Positions 55,300-64,000 of a stretch of 64,000 nucleotides of DNA are shown in pieces. The notes under the pieces were generated by a model. That model searched no databases. It saw only the letters and a list, made by a program, of their open reading frames with translations, and was not told where the DNA came from. Position numbers and translations under genes: made by a program. The stretch spans positions 2,976,001 to 3,040,000 of the forward strand of contig CM022373.1 in assembly GCA_011800155.1 (NCBI GenBank), written 5' to 3'. The DNA comes from Flammulina velutipes (Eukaryota > Basidiomycota > Agaricomycetes > Agaricales > Physalacriaceae). Numbering within the stretch: position 1 is the first letter of the stretch; the number at the start of each line of letters is the position of its first letter.

Positions 55300-56600
55300 T
55301 TTATGCCTAACTCGAAGCTAAGGATTGTCGATCGCGATTATCTCGCGTCATGTGCCCGTGTGAATGACTCAGCAGCGTTCAGTCTTCTTTCGCAGCTACC
55401 ACCACCACCATGGACGACGACGGCATGCTCTTCCTTTGCGGCGCGCTGTCAAGAGGCGACGAGCTCTGATTCTACATGGACATCTTCGGCTACCTTGGCA
55501 TTGGGAAGAACGATGGTCATAGAGAGAATCCTGAAATGGGAGCCTTGTATGCGTTCTAGGTGCGTTCATTGCGACGCTGCCCTCTGTTCTCTTGTTTTCT
55601 CACAATAATTGCGCATAGGTGCCCATCGCACGCAAGACAATCTGTCGACTTTGGATGCTCGCTGTTACGTCGGACGAATGCCTTTCCTACAGCTTTGATC
55701 TTTTCCACCGCGACGTCAATCCGTTTACGCAGTCAAGATGCAACGATGGGCTCGACCAGCTCGCCAGCTCTATATTACTCCCTCCTCTACTAGCGTCGAC
55801 GTCGACTGGCTAGCAGCAGCGGGTCCAATACATCTGTACGAGCTGTATGTTACGTTTAACCCTGGCGCCCTACTTACCTGTCCGTCTATAGGCGCTGACG
55901 CGAGCCAGTTGACGTCTGTATCTAGCTCTCGCCGACGCATGTATGGCGCTACGATCGTTGAGGGTGTCACTCGCGTCCTATAGCCAGTTGGCTTCGTTGA
56001 CACATCCCATTAGACATCGGTCAGTCCACATGTCAGCTCTTTCCCAAAGCTTTCCTAACGAAAGTCCGTATAGGCAATTTTCTCATACTCCGCATTCCAA
56101 CTGATCCTGCCCTACCTTCGCCACGAGGATAACAATGTTGTCGCGCCGCGATTTAGACAACCCTACGAGTACGAGGCTACCAAGGAGTCGCGCAGGGGCG
56201 TGGACGACGCAGCGCCATGCATACCCTTCTTGCGTCAACGACCGGTGTCATATGTGTCCAGCCAGATGTGTGCTCGTTTATGTTCCTTTCTTCGGGAATT
56301 TCCTAATGCATCCATAGGACCTTACCCGAGGATGAACCTCCTCGTAGCCGCGCCTTAGCGAAACTCAAGCTTGTGTCCCCCGGAGAAGCGTCTTCAGCAC
56401 AATTACGAAGTGCTCATCGTACAGTTGTTAGTTTGCCCACCGTCTGTTCTCCGATAGCACAACTCTGACGAACGTCCATACAGGCAGATCTGTCTTTTTC
56501 ATGGCCCACTATACAGCTCTGCATTCGTTCACGCCGCGATTCGGTAGTGATTCACCCATCAATCTAGCTACAGGCGCAGACGGACATCCTGCAAATATGT
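55300..56600 (+). pseudogene. Relic gene, copy 3
   Basis: Lies directly 3' of the HMG gene. It contains the first exon frame (MDDDGMLFLCGALSRGDEL, stop, FYMDIFGYLGIGKNDGH), the exon end TTCTAG|GTGCGT, the segment CRLWMLAVTSDECLSYSFDL and a distal YLRHEDNNVVAPRF segment. In-frame stops and frame changes interrupt it. The family is unknown. Confidence 0.55.
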
Positions 56601-56769
56601 CCCTCGAGAGTTGTATTGGTGTACAGGAGTTGTACAGGACGACGCAGTTGCTTCGTTGATACCGGCCGTTCCACGTCGGTTAGTCTACTTGTCAGCTGTT
56701 ATCTCGTGGGATTGAGCATCTGTGAAAGCTTACTGCACTGGAACATTTTACGCTGGACCTTGATGTACC

Positions 56770-57326
56770 ATCTCAGAGTGCGACTTTTACTTCGCTAATG
56801 GCTGCAGTGTTGTCTCTACCGACGCTGCGGACGATTCTCTCACCCAAAGCTCTTATCCCATCTTCACATTTCCCCTTCTGCAAGACGTCGCTCAGTTCCT
56901 ACACCTCCCGACGCTAGACACCCTTACACTCATGACCGGACGAGTTCCCCTACCCACTTTCTCTGCACGCCTTCGAAACCTCCGTTTGAGCGCTTTTGCG
57001 CTTACCGCCTTCTTTTCCAGACACGGTTCCGTGAAGGCGTTCTATGCATAGGATGGGGTGGACGTGTTGAGGCTTCTTCCTGTCGTCGAAGGTCGCGCGA
57101 TACTTTTACCGGACTTGACGAGCCTGCGTATGAATGCGACGTGGATCCTGAGTGTGTCGTTGAAATCGTTGAGTCGAGATGTGGCGGTCAGCTGGATGAG
57201 CTTGCTATTGTGGGAAAGGACATTCAGCGGAGGCAGGTGAAGGGATGTATGGAAAATGTTGAGGAGAGGTGGGATGTTGCGTGTAGGAAGTTGAAGGTTG
57301 TCGAAGTAGATGAGAACAGTTTTTGA
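56770..57326 (+). pseudogene. LRR gene fragment, right arm
   Basis: An inverted copy of 31349-32004. It reads LSLPTLRTISLTQSS, HLPTLDTLTLMTGRVPLPTF and NLRLSAFALTAFFSRHGSVK, then a GAG codon of the left copy is TAG. After this GVDVLRLLPVVEGRAILLPD continues, and a later indel shifts the frame before ECVVEIVESRCGGQLDELAI. No F-box part is present. Confidence 0.62.
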
Positions 57327-57384
57327 GGAAGTATTATTAGGTTACGAGGCTTGTAAATATGTAAAGTGGGCCTTATAATATCGG

Positions 57385-57990
57385 AGTGCAGCGGGACGAA
57401 AGGACAGAAAATCAACCGTGTTAGACAGACTGTTATATAACAGGTATGGCCAATAACCATGTGTAGTATAACTAAAGGCCCAGAGGGTGACCGTGTTAGT
57501 GGGGAAATGATTGAGATGCGCATATATTTGATTGTACAAGGACCTGTGTACTGGCACTTCAAGTGTGGCGCACAGAGAAAAGTTTTTGACGTGGTAGTAT
57601 TAGCTCGGGTCAAGGGTTCAAAACGCGTTTAGGAAGATCTGAAATATCAGATTCCAGATAGACGAAGTGATAGAGCTGCCTATCTACTCTGTATCACGCA
57701 AAAATCGACCATGTTTGACAGATCGTCGCATAAAGCAACTGTGGCGAGTTGCCACGTGCATTGCGGCTAGGCGAACGGAAATAATGAGTGCGTATGTTAG
57801 CATTAATAAAACGCGCCTATATTCAATTGTTCCAGGACCTGCATACTGCTCCATTCGAATGTGGCGCCGGCAAGAAATTCTTTTGTCCCAAATGGGAAAT
57901 ACCGTTCATTGTCGTTAGTGTATCCGGGTACTCCGAACGGAATCACTTTGTTCGTCTGCGAATCACTATCTCATTGTATGGATAGTTCTC
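57385..57990 (+). promoter_or_regulatory. HMG upstream modules, tandem pair
   Basis: Two tandem copies (57385-57620 and 57660-57990) of the module upstream of the HMG gene at 58156. They correspond one-to-one with 31190-30910 and 30890-30560 in the left arm. The proximal copy carries TTTGACAGATCGTCGCATAA, AACTGTGGCGAGTTGCC, CAATTGTTCCAGGACC, CATTCGAATGTGGCGCCGG and CATTGTCGTTAGTG. A TTTAAATA core element follows at about 58064-58071. Confidence 0.6.
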
Positions 57991-58155
57991 AAAACAAAGA
58001 ATTCGGTAAGTTGACGCTGGCCTATGCGCGTTGCACGTGCGGCGCGCGTCATCTGGCGTAGCCTTTAAATACTCTCACTTCCGTTGCAGTATCCACTCAT
58101 AATCACCCACCAAAGCAACCACCAAACCCATAACAACTCAATTTCCCAGTTTATC

Positions 58156-59004
58156 ATGTCTAGCAGCGTCGTTTCCCAGCCCGTACCAGTCCCCGCCTCC
58201 GCCCCCGTACTCTCTCTTCCAGGCATCAGATCCGCCCTATTCGTCAGAGAATTTTCCCGCCTCTACCAATTGAGGGACGACAGAGATCGTTCTCTCGCCG
58301 ACTCGGAGACGGGACTTTCAGGGCTCGCTTGTGCCCTCTGGGATACCTACACACCGGAGGAGAAGGAGCAATGGAGGGATTGCGCGAAAGATGCGTCGGA
58401 GAGGCATGCGGTGTTGGTCCCGAACTATAAGTATGAGCCCGAGCGGGATTGGGAGAAAGAGGTGCTGGCTAGGAAGCCGTGGGCAATGATGCCGCCGAAG
58501 TGGAAGCGAGGGAAGAAGGAGGAGACGGCTGAGCCGTCGAAGGGGTGGAGGATGGTGCCATCATCCGAGGAGTTGGGAGGTGTCAGTGAGCCAGTCGTCC
58601 CACCATCCAAGGTCTCTCCCATCGCATTCGACTTGATTCGCCCGCACATGCTAAGCTCTCCGGTGATGCTCCCTCCTCACTCACTCCCTGAGTTTACGCC
58701 TGCTCAGGCGGCGATATTTGGGGGGTGGAGCTGGGAATCTGCTCAAGCTTCGAAGGTCGTCCGGGCTCCGGAGCAATTCATAGGTCCGTATGATATGACG
58801 GAGGGCGTTTGCTCTTCCCTGGAGGCTCAATTCGGCGTCTCGCCGCCGCAAGACGATTATTCGAACGTCGCACCTGGCATGGACGTGCTTGACCCATTCT
58901 TGAAGGACCCAGAGGACCAGGAGGACAGCGACATGAATCCTCCACAGCCCGTCGTTGTTAAAGTATCGCATTTTGCTAACCTGGGCACATTTAAGTTTGC
59001 TTAG
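58156..59004 (+). CDS. HMG-box transcription factor, right outer copy
   Basis: A 282-residue intronless protein, the inverted paralogue of 29563-30423. The start at 58156 matches the start of the left copy (MSS...); an in-frame ATG 72 nt upstream lies in the leader. The HMG box keeps FSRLYQLRDDRDRSL, LSGLACALWDTYTPEEKEQW and ASERHAVLVPNYKYEPER. The RPPN-x-W start is replaced by PGIRSALF, and FPNYKYQP by VPNYKYEP, so its DNA-binding may differ. The FTPAQAAIFGGWSWESAQAS segment and the MDVLDPFLKDPEDQED tail are conserved. Confidence 0.85.
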   Translation: MSSSVVSQPVPVPASAPVLSLPGIRSALFVREFSRLYQLRDDRDRSLADSETGLSGLACALWDTYTPEEKEQWRDCAKDASERHAVLVPNYKYEPERDWEKEVLARKPWAMMPPKWKRGKKEETAEPSKGWRMVPSSEELGGVSEPVVPPSKVSPIAFDLIRPHMLSSPVMLPPHSLPEFTPAQAAIFGGWSWESAQASKVVRAPEQFIGPYDMTEGVCSSLEAQFGVSPPQDDYSNVAPGMDVLDPFLKDPEDQEDSDMNPPQPVVVKVSHFANLGTFKFA

Positions 59005-59159
59005 ATTCATATAGCTTCGCACATTAGCATCAACGCCATTCACGCATCTATCTACTCAATCCTATTACTATTGCATAGTACCCACTCTCCTTAATACGTA
59101 GCCCTTACTTATCATTTATATCGTACAACTATGCTTCCCAATACATCTATGTTTCATGC

Positions 59160-60770
59160 CTAACCCGAAGCTAGGATTGTCGATCGCGATTAATCTCGCG
59201 TCATGTGCCCGTGTGGATGACTCAGCAGCGTTCACTCTTCTTTCGCAGCTACCACCACCATCATGGACGTCGACGACAAGCTCTTCCGTTGCTGCGCGCT
59301 TGCGAGAGGCGACGAGCTCTCATTCTACATGGACGTCGTCGGTTAGCTTGGCATTGGGACGCACGATGGACATAGAACTGAGAGAATGGCCTGAAATGCG
59401 GGCCAGATATGCGCTCTAGGTGCGTTTGCTGCGACTCTGCGCGCTGTTTTCTCCTTCTGAAAAGATTTTAGCATAGGTGCCCGTTGCATGGAAGACAATC
59501 CTCGACTCTGTATGCTCGCTGTTACATCGGACGAATGCCTTTCCGTCGGATTCAATCTTTCCGCCGCGACGTTCATATGGTTGCGCAGTCAAGATGCGAC
59601 GATGCGGTCAAGCACTATTCCGCTCGCAAGGCTCTGGCTCATTACGCCCCCATCTGTTGTCTTGGATAGCGTCGCCGGGTCCCTGTTGTTGACTGGCCAT
59701 TAGCAGCGGTTGCAATACATCTGTACGAGCTCTATGTTGCTTTTACCCTGGCGCCCTACTTACCTGTCCGTCTATAGGCGCTGATGCGGCTAGATGACAA
59801 GCTTGCGTATGTGTCTAGCTTTTTCCGATGCCTGTATGGCGCTACGACCGTCGAGAGTGTCATCTACGTACTATAGCCAGCCGCCTACGTTGAGATTGCC
59901 CGTCTCGCATCGGTCAGTCCACCTGTCAGCTCTTTCCTCCAAGCTTTCCTAAAGAAAGTCCCCATAGGCGATTTCTTCATCCTCCGCAGTCCAACTGATT
60001 TTACCCTACCTTCGCCACGAGGATAAGGACGTGCTCGCACCGCGATTTGGACAAACCCGCGTCGTACAAGTAGGACGCCGTCGCCCATTCCTCACCGGTT
60101 AGTCTACTCGTCAGCTGTTACCCCATAATTATCTGACGAAATTCCTGCAGACGGTCTCTTCGTGCTCCGCAAATTCATCTTTCCTGCAGCATTGCTTCCC
60201 TATCCATTGAGAGCCGCGAGGATGGTAGTCTGCTCGCACCGGACGAGCGGAAGGAAATTGGCTGCGTTATATACGACAATCTACGTCTTGCCAGCATGCA
60301 TCGATGAGTGGTGGTCTCCTATTAGCTAATGACACGACGACTTTCAACTGTACGTTCATTCTTGCTCCCTTCGTAGTGCATTCCGCTGATATCCCGATAG
60401 ACATGTACCCTACGGAAACTTGGGTCCCGTCCACTTGAGAATCGTCGGCATAATCATGAATTTGTCAGTTATTACATTACTCGCTTCTCGTTCTCTGAAA
60501 CAAACTTCCAGATTTGACTCTACTCTGCGTGGTGATGGAGAGACGTATTTTGCCAGATTTCGAGGATGATGGCGTTCCTTGCGGATGCATAGCAGTCGTA
60601 GATCTGGTCGCAAGTTTACAATGGTCGTCGACTCGTCATTCGACGGCGGCCAGCGGCCGAATATCGTCATTTAGGGCCGGTCGGTGGACTTCGGATACCA
60701 GTCTACGACGCACTAAACCCGCCCACTAGCTGACTGTCACGTCCGCGTCTGTTCCAGCTACTGGTACAAT
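59160..60770 (+). pseudogene. Relic gene, copy 4
   Basis: Directly 3' of the HMG gene, with the same leader (TCGATCGCGATTAATCTCGC), a first frame MDVDDKLFRCCALARGDELS, FYMDVVG then stop, and a distal YLRHEDKDVLAPRFGQTRVV segment. Several stops are present. It is the longest copy, extending to the promoter of the F-box gene at 60843. Confidence 0.52.
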
Positions 60771-60842
60771 AGGTAAAGCCCTCTGAATTGTATTTTGTGT
60801 AATTTCCTGATCATGGGCCTCCAGCTCGTCTTCTCAATCAAT

Positions 60843-62506
60843 ATGAACGAACGTTTTCATCCATCCAAGTGCGTACAGACCCCTATTTCCATCGGAAAAA
60901 AAGACTTACCCTACCTGCTAGTTCTCCTTCAACCGCGGTGCAAATCAAGTGCCCATGCTGTGATTTCAACGCCTTGAATATCCCTTCCCATACATTTGCT
61001 GCACTCAAAAGCCTACATGACGACGACGACGCACCTCCGAATGCGAGTATCGCCTCTCTTCAGCGAACGTTCGAAGGAACATCCACCACACTCCGAGATC
61101 TCATTTCCGCCCACCAAAGCATACTGGCTCGTATGGAGGAAGCTCAGGCCACCGTCGATGCCACCCTTCACAATATATCCCTCATCCTCCACCCCATGCC
61201 TTTCCTTCCAGACCATGTCCTATCCGCTATCTTCCACTTGTGTATTCCATATCCACATCCTCCCGCCAAGAACAACGTCGTCGACTCGCTATGCGCTACG
61301 CAACCGCCGTGGTTGTTGTCATATGTATGTAGCCGTTGGCGTTCTCTGGTTTTGTCGTCACCTACGCTTTGGTCGACACTCTCCATTCCTTTGGATTATC
61401 GCAGCCACCTCCCCTACAAGGATGGTTCCTGGAGGTTGGCGTTGTATCTGGAGCGTTCTTGGACGACGAAGCTCGATGTCGTCCTGCAAGAGCATGATCC
61501 ATACAAACGTCACGATGAATTTGTGTACGACGACCATCAAGACGCAGGTTATCCCCAGTTTTCTGAGCATCGCAAGACTTTCTTGAAGCTCCTCCGTCCA
61601 ACGACGCCACGATGGCGCCGGCTCGAGCTTGACGTCGCGGAAACCTGTTTTCAGGAGATCAGCGATTGCTCCTTTCCGTCTCTACGTCAACTCGTATATC
61701 AAGTCCACGGGGAAGAGGTCGCATTTCCTTTCAGGCGACATCGCGACATGGGTGGACTCGTCGAGTTGACGATACGATCCTGGTGCGAATTCGACCCAGC
61801 GTGGGGGAACGTCAGGGTAGTCACTCTTTGCCCGTGGATGGTGAACCAATTACCGAAGATGGCGCACTTGGAAGTGTTGTATATTTACGACCTCCCTATG
61901 ATTTCGACGGAATATTGTCCTGTGCCCTGTGCTCTCCCGAATCTACACACGATCGCCTTCCTGCGGGGGAGTGGCATCTATGACATCGACTATCTTTTGT
62001 CTAAACTGGTGTCTCCTGCCTTACGGACCCTCGTGTTGAGATTCCACGAAGAGTACGAAGGGGGTCCAGAGGATAAGCTGGAGTGCGACCAGCTTCGTCA
62101 CCTGCACAACCTGTCGATCGAAATCAGCGGTGAACCATGCAGTGACACTATCTTAACCCTCTTCTCCCGCACCATCTCCGTCACTGCCTTGTCCCTTGGC
62201 CCGAATAACGCGACTCCAGAGGTGTTGGATGCCCTTCGTGGTTACCTACTGCCCAGCCTCACCAGCCTCCGCCTCGATTTCTCTACGTTGCGCGAACAAC
62301 CTGAAAAGGTCGTCTCGATGATGGAAGCGCGTTGCGATGGCATTCGTATGGCGGCGCTTGAGGATGTTACGTTCGTTAGGTCCGTTGGGGATGCGTGGCT
62401 CACGGCAGAGTCGTTGTCGATTCAGAGGATTGCGTCGACTAGATGGAGTGGGCTAAGGGAAAAGATCGTCGTTCGTTATGTGGATTCGGATCTTCGTGTC
62501 TTATAA
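60843..62506 (+). CDS. F-box/LRR protein, family 2, intact
   Basis: Two exons (60843-60868 and 60922-62506; intron GTGCGT...TGCTAG) encode 536 residues. The first exon is only 26 nt, so a start inside the intron would be wrong. The N-terminus has CPCCDFNAL, a coiled coil (about 55-105: SLQRTFEGTSTTLRDLI, RMEEAQATVDATLHNISL), the F-box core MPFLPDHVLSAIFHLC, the VCSRWRSLVLSSPTLW block, then LRR-like strands to DLRVL. It is a presumed SCF substrate receptor. This is the only complete family-2 member in the window and serves as the reference for the broken copies. Confidence 0.85.
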
Positions 62507-62753
62507 CTATCTTACTTGTAGTTCGTATGTCTACTTATCTGCTCTTTTTGCTTCGATATATTGCACGTTCTCTGTCATGTACTTGCCCTCGTTTGTTATC
62601 GTCCAAGCACGGCTGGTTATCACGGCTCATCGGGCCGATCGGCCGTTGCACATGTACCACCACGTATGTTTCTCCTCTTGTTCGCTGCTCAGTTTGCTGA
62701 CCCACGGAGCTCCAGTATCGTTGTCTTTCCTTCCTCCTGCTCTCAGCGTGCCA

Positions 62754-63976
62754 ATGCTGTACATCCCTCTAGAGCTCAAGGCCCTCATCATCCGCGAAAT
62801 ATGGTTTCTAGATGAATTTCGCGAATACGCGTGGAAACGTGAACGCGCACTTTCCGCACTCAGCTTTGTTTGGCCGGACGCGATTCCCCGGATTCGAGAA
62901 TACCGCTTTAGATGCATCGCTCCCATGCCGGACAAATTACCCTCTCTGCTCGCCATCCTCAACAGCGCTCCTGAAATTTACGATCTGATTCGTTCGATAT
63001 CACAAGGGAGGGATTCCGACCTCGATGATTCACTCGGTCTAATACAGAGAGCAGTCAAAGTGGAAGAGTTGACTTTATTCGACGTCTATCTATCTGGATT
63101 CAATCGCGCTGTTGCTGAGTTGCCGGGATCTCTTCGTGGATGTACGCGCCTCAGGAAACTGTGTATACATGAAAGCTGCGATAGGCACCTGTCCACCGTC
63201 TTGGAAACTGTACATTCCCTGCCATATCTCACCCATCTCGAATTTTGGAATATCTGCGTGGACGACTTATTGCGAGGCATATCGTCGGAGGCATACGAGC
63301 CCGAAGATTATTTGGAGATGTGGGATCCCCATGATTTTGAGGCTCCGAGCCCATCGATGCGAATCACCAGTTTGACGATCGATTGGGTCTCGTGGGGTGA
63401 TCTGCAGTTTTTGGACCTCGTCGCGAGCCACAAGACGCCATTTCCGAATATCCAGCATATCAGATTAGCTGGGGATTCAAAACCGATATTTCACTCCGAG
63501 CGCCTTCGTGTCCTCCTTGAACGGTACAAAAACTCGTTGCGCAGCCTCGAGCTCGATGTTACTGGTGACTACCATAGTAAGCCGATGTTCTATCTCCTCA
63601 AACCTTCGTATCTTGTTCATTATATTGCTCAGTGCCGGTACTCACCCTGCCTAGCGCCATGGAGCATTTCATGTTTAGCGCTAGTGCCGTAACGTCACTG
63701 GACCCATTCGCCAGGACTCTTCTCTCAGCTCCTTCGTCCCTCAAGAGCGTGAGCGTTATATTTGACCTTACTTCCGAGGAACGGGATGCGCCGGATACCA
63801 CATTCTTGGATGAGGTGCTTGGGGGCATACCGGGTTTGGAACGGTTGGACATAGAGGTGTATTTGGAATATTTTAGAGATGGTCCTGGGCTTGTCGAGCA
63901 GGATTTTCCGAGATGTGTGAGGAAGCGTGAGCAAGGCGGGTTGGCATTGATCTGGAGGGTTAATACCAGGTATTGA
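62754..63976 (+). CDS. LRR protein, right-arm intact copy
   Basis: Two exons (62754-63576 and 63633-63976; intron GTAAGC...GCTCAG) encode 388 residues. The start MLYIPLELKALIIREIWF is a degenerate F-box-like segment and the remainder is LRR-like (VKVEELTLFDVYLSGF, LRGCTRLRKLCIHE, YLTHLEFWNICVDDL, NSLRSLELDV). Exon 2 carries LTLPSAMEHFMFSASAVTSL and FPRCVRKREQGGLALIW. In the left and third copies the start is the ATG one base after CTCTCAG; here that position reads GTG and the next ATG, two codons on, must be used. It lies 248 bp downstream of the family-2 F-box gene, as in the left arm. Confidence 0.8.
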
Positions 63977-64000
63977 GCCCGACCGCTGGTGCTATGAATA

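Larger units (their letters stand above)
56770..63976 (+). repeat. Inverted duplication, right outer arm
   Basis: Counterpart of 24965-32004. It keeps intact copies of the F-box, LRR and HMG genes and a long relic gene. The match may continue past the right end of the window. Confidence 0.8.

Noticed and set aside
645..64000. A mating-type locus, because of the HMG-box genes
   Set aside because: No homeodomain HD1/HD2 pair, no pheromone receptor or pheromone precursor and no mitochondrial intermediate peptidase gene is seen. In Agaricomycetes HMG proteins are not the mating-type determinants.
1..64000. CRISPR arrays, bacterial operons or phage genes
   Set aside because: No short regularly spaced repeats, Shine-Dalgarno-led gene strings or phage proteins occur; gene structure is plainly eukaryotic.

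Overview
The window looks like nuclear DNA of a mushroom-forming basidiomycete (Agaricomycetes). The evidence is the very short GT-AG introns (about 45-60 nt) with CTNAC-like branch sites, the large F-box/LRR gene families, MATA_HMG-type HMG-box proteins, a Tri5-type sesquiterpene synthase next to a P450, and a split tRNA-Arg gene. No bacterial or viral gene is seen.

Layout. (1) 0.6-5.3 kb and 17.4-21.6 kb are two direct copies of a segment carrying a divergent promoter, a gene of unknown function (1783-2876; 18045-19231) and an F-box gene (3521-4996; 19734-21224). At the left edge of copy A the promoter drives an HMG-box protein. At the left edge of copy B the same promoter and first codons are joined to the LRR end of an F-box gene. 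Between the copies are another F-box gene (5985-7550), a frameshifted F-box pseudogene (8190-9773), a secreted GH20 hexosaminidase (10721-12579) and 3.7 kb of decayed, tandemly duplicated sequence. (2) 22.7-24.6 kb holds one more F-box gene and tRNA-Arg(ACG). (3) From about 25 to 64 kb the window is a large, scrambled inverted duplication. The left arm (25-32 kb, minus strand) reads LRR gene, F-box gene, relic gene, HMG gene, two promoter modules, LRR fragment. The right arm (56.8-64 kb, plus strand) holds the same order. Further inverted pairs lie inside: a second HMG gene plus relic (34.8-37.2 and 53.8-56.6 kb), a C2H2-like zinc-finger gene (32.2-33.75 and 47.1-48.6 kb), a small secreted protein (38.4 and 49.0 kb) and F-box 5' fragments (37.3-38.0 and 46.2-46.6 kb). 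(4) The single-copy centre (40-45.6 kb) carries a sesquiterpene synthase, an LRR gene and an intact nine-exon P450, a likely small terpenoid gene pair.

How the genes relate. In the duplicated arms the right copies of the F-box and LRR genes are intact, while the left copies are broken (an 11-nt deletion; a single-base nonsense change). All four arm HMG-box genes remain open and share a conserved upstream module of about 300 bp and a conserved acidic C-terminus. The F-box paralogues share an intron that ends at the start codon. Two non-autonomous, palindromic mobile elements are visible, one with a 10-bp target duplication confirmed by two empty paralogous sites in the same window. All splice models were made by eye; none has transcript support. 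Similarity statements come from direct reading, not database searches.
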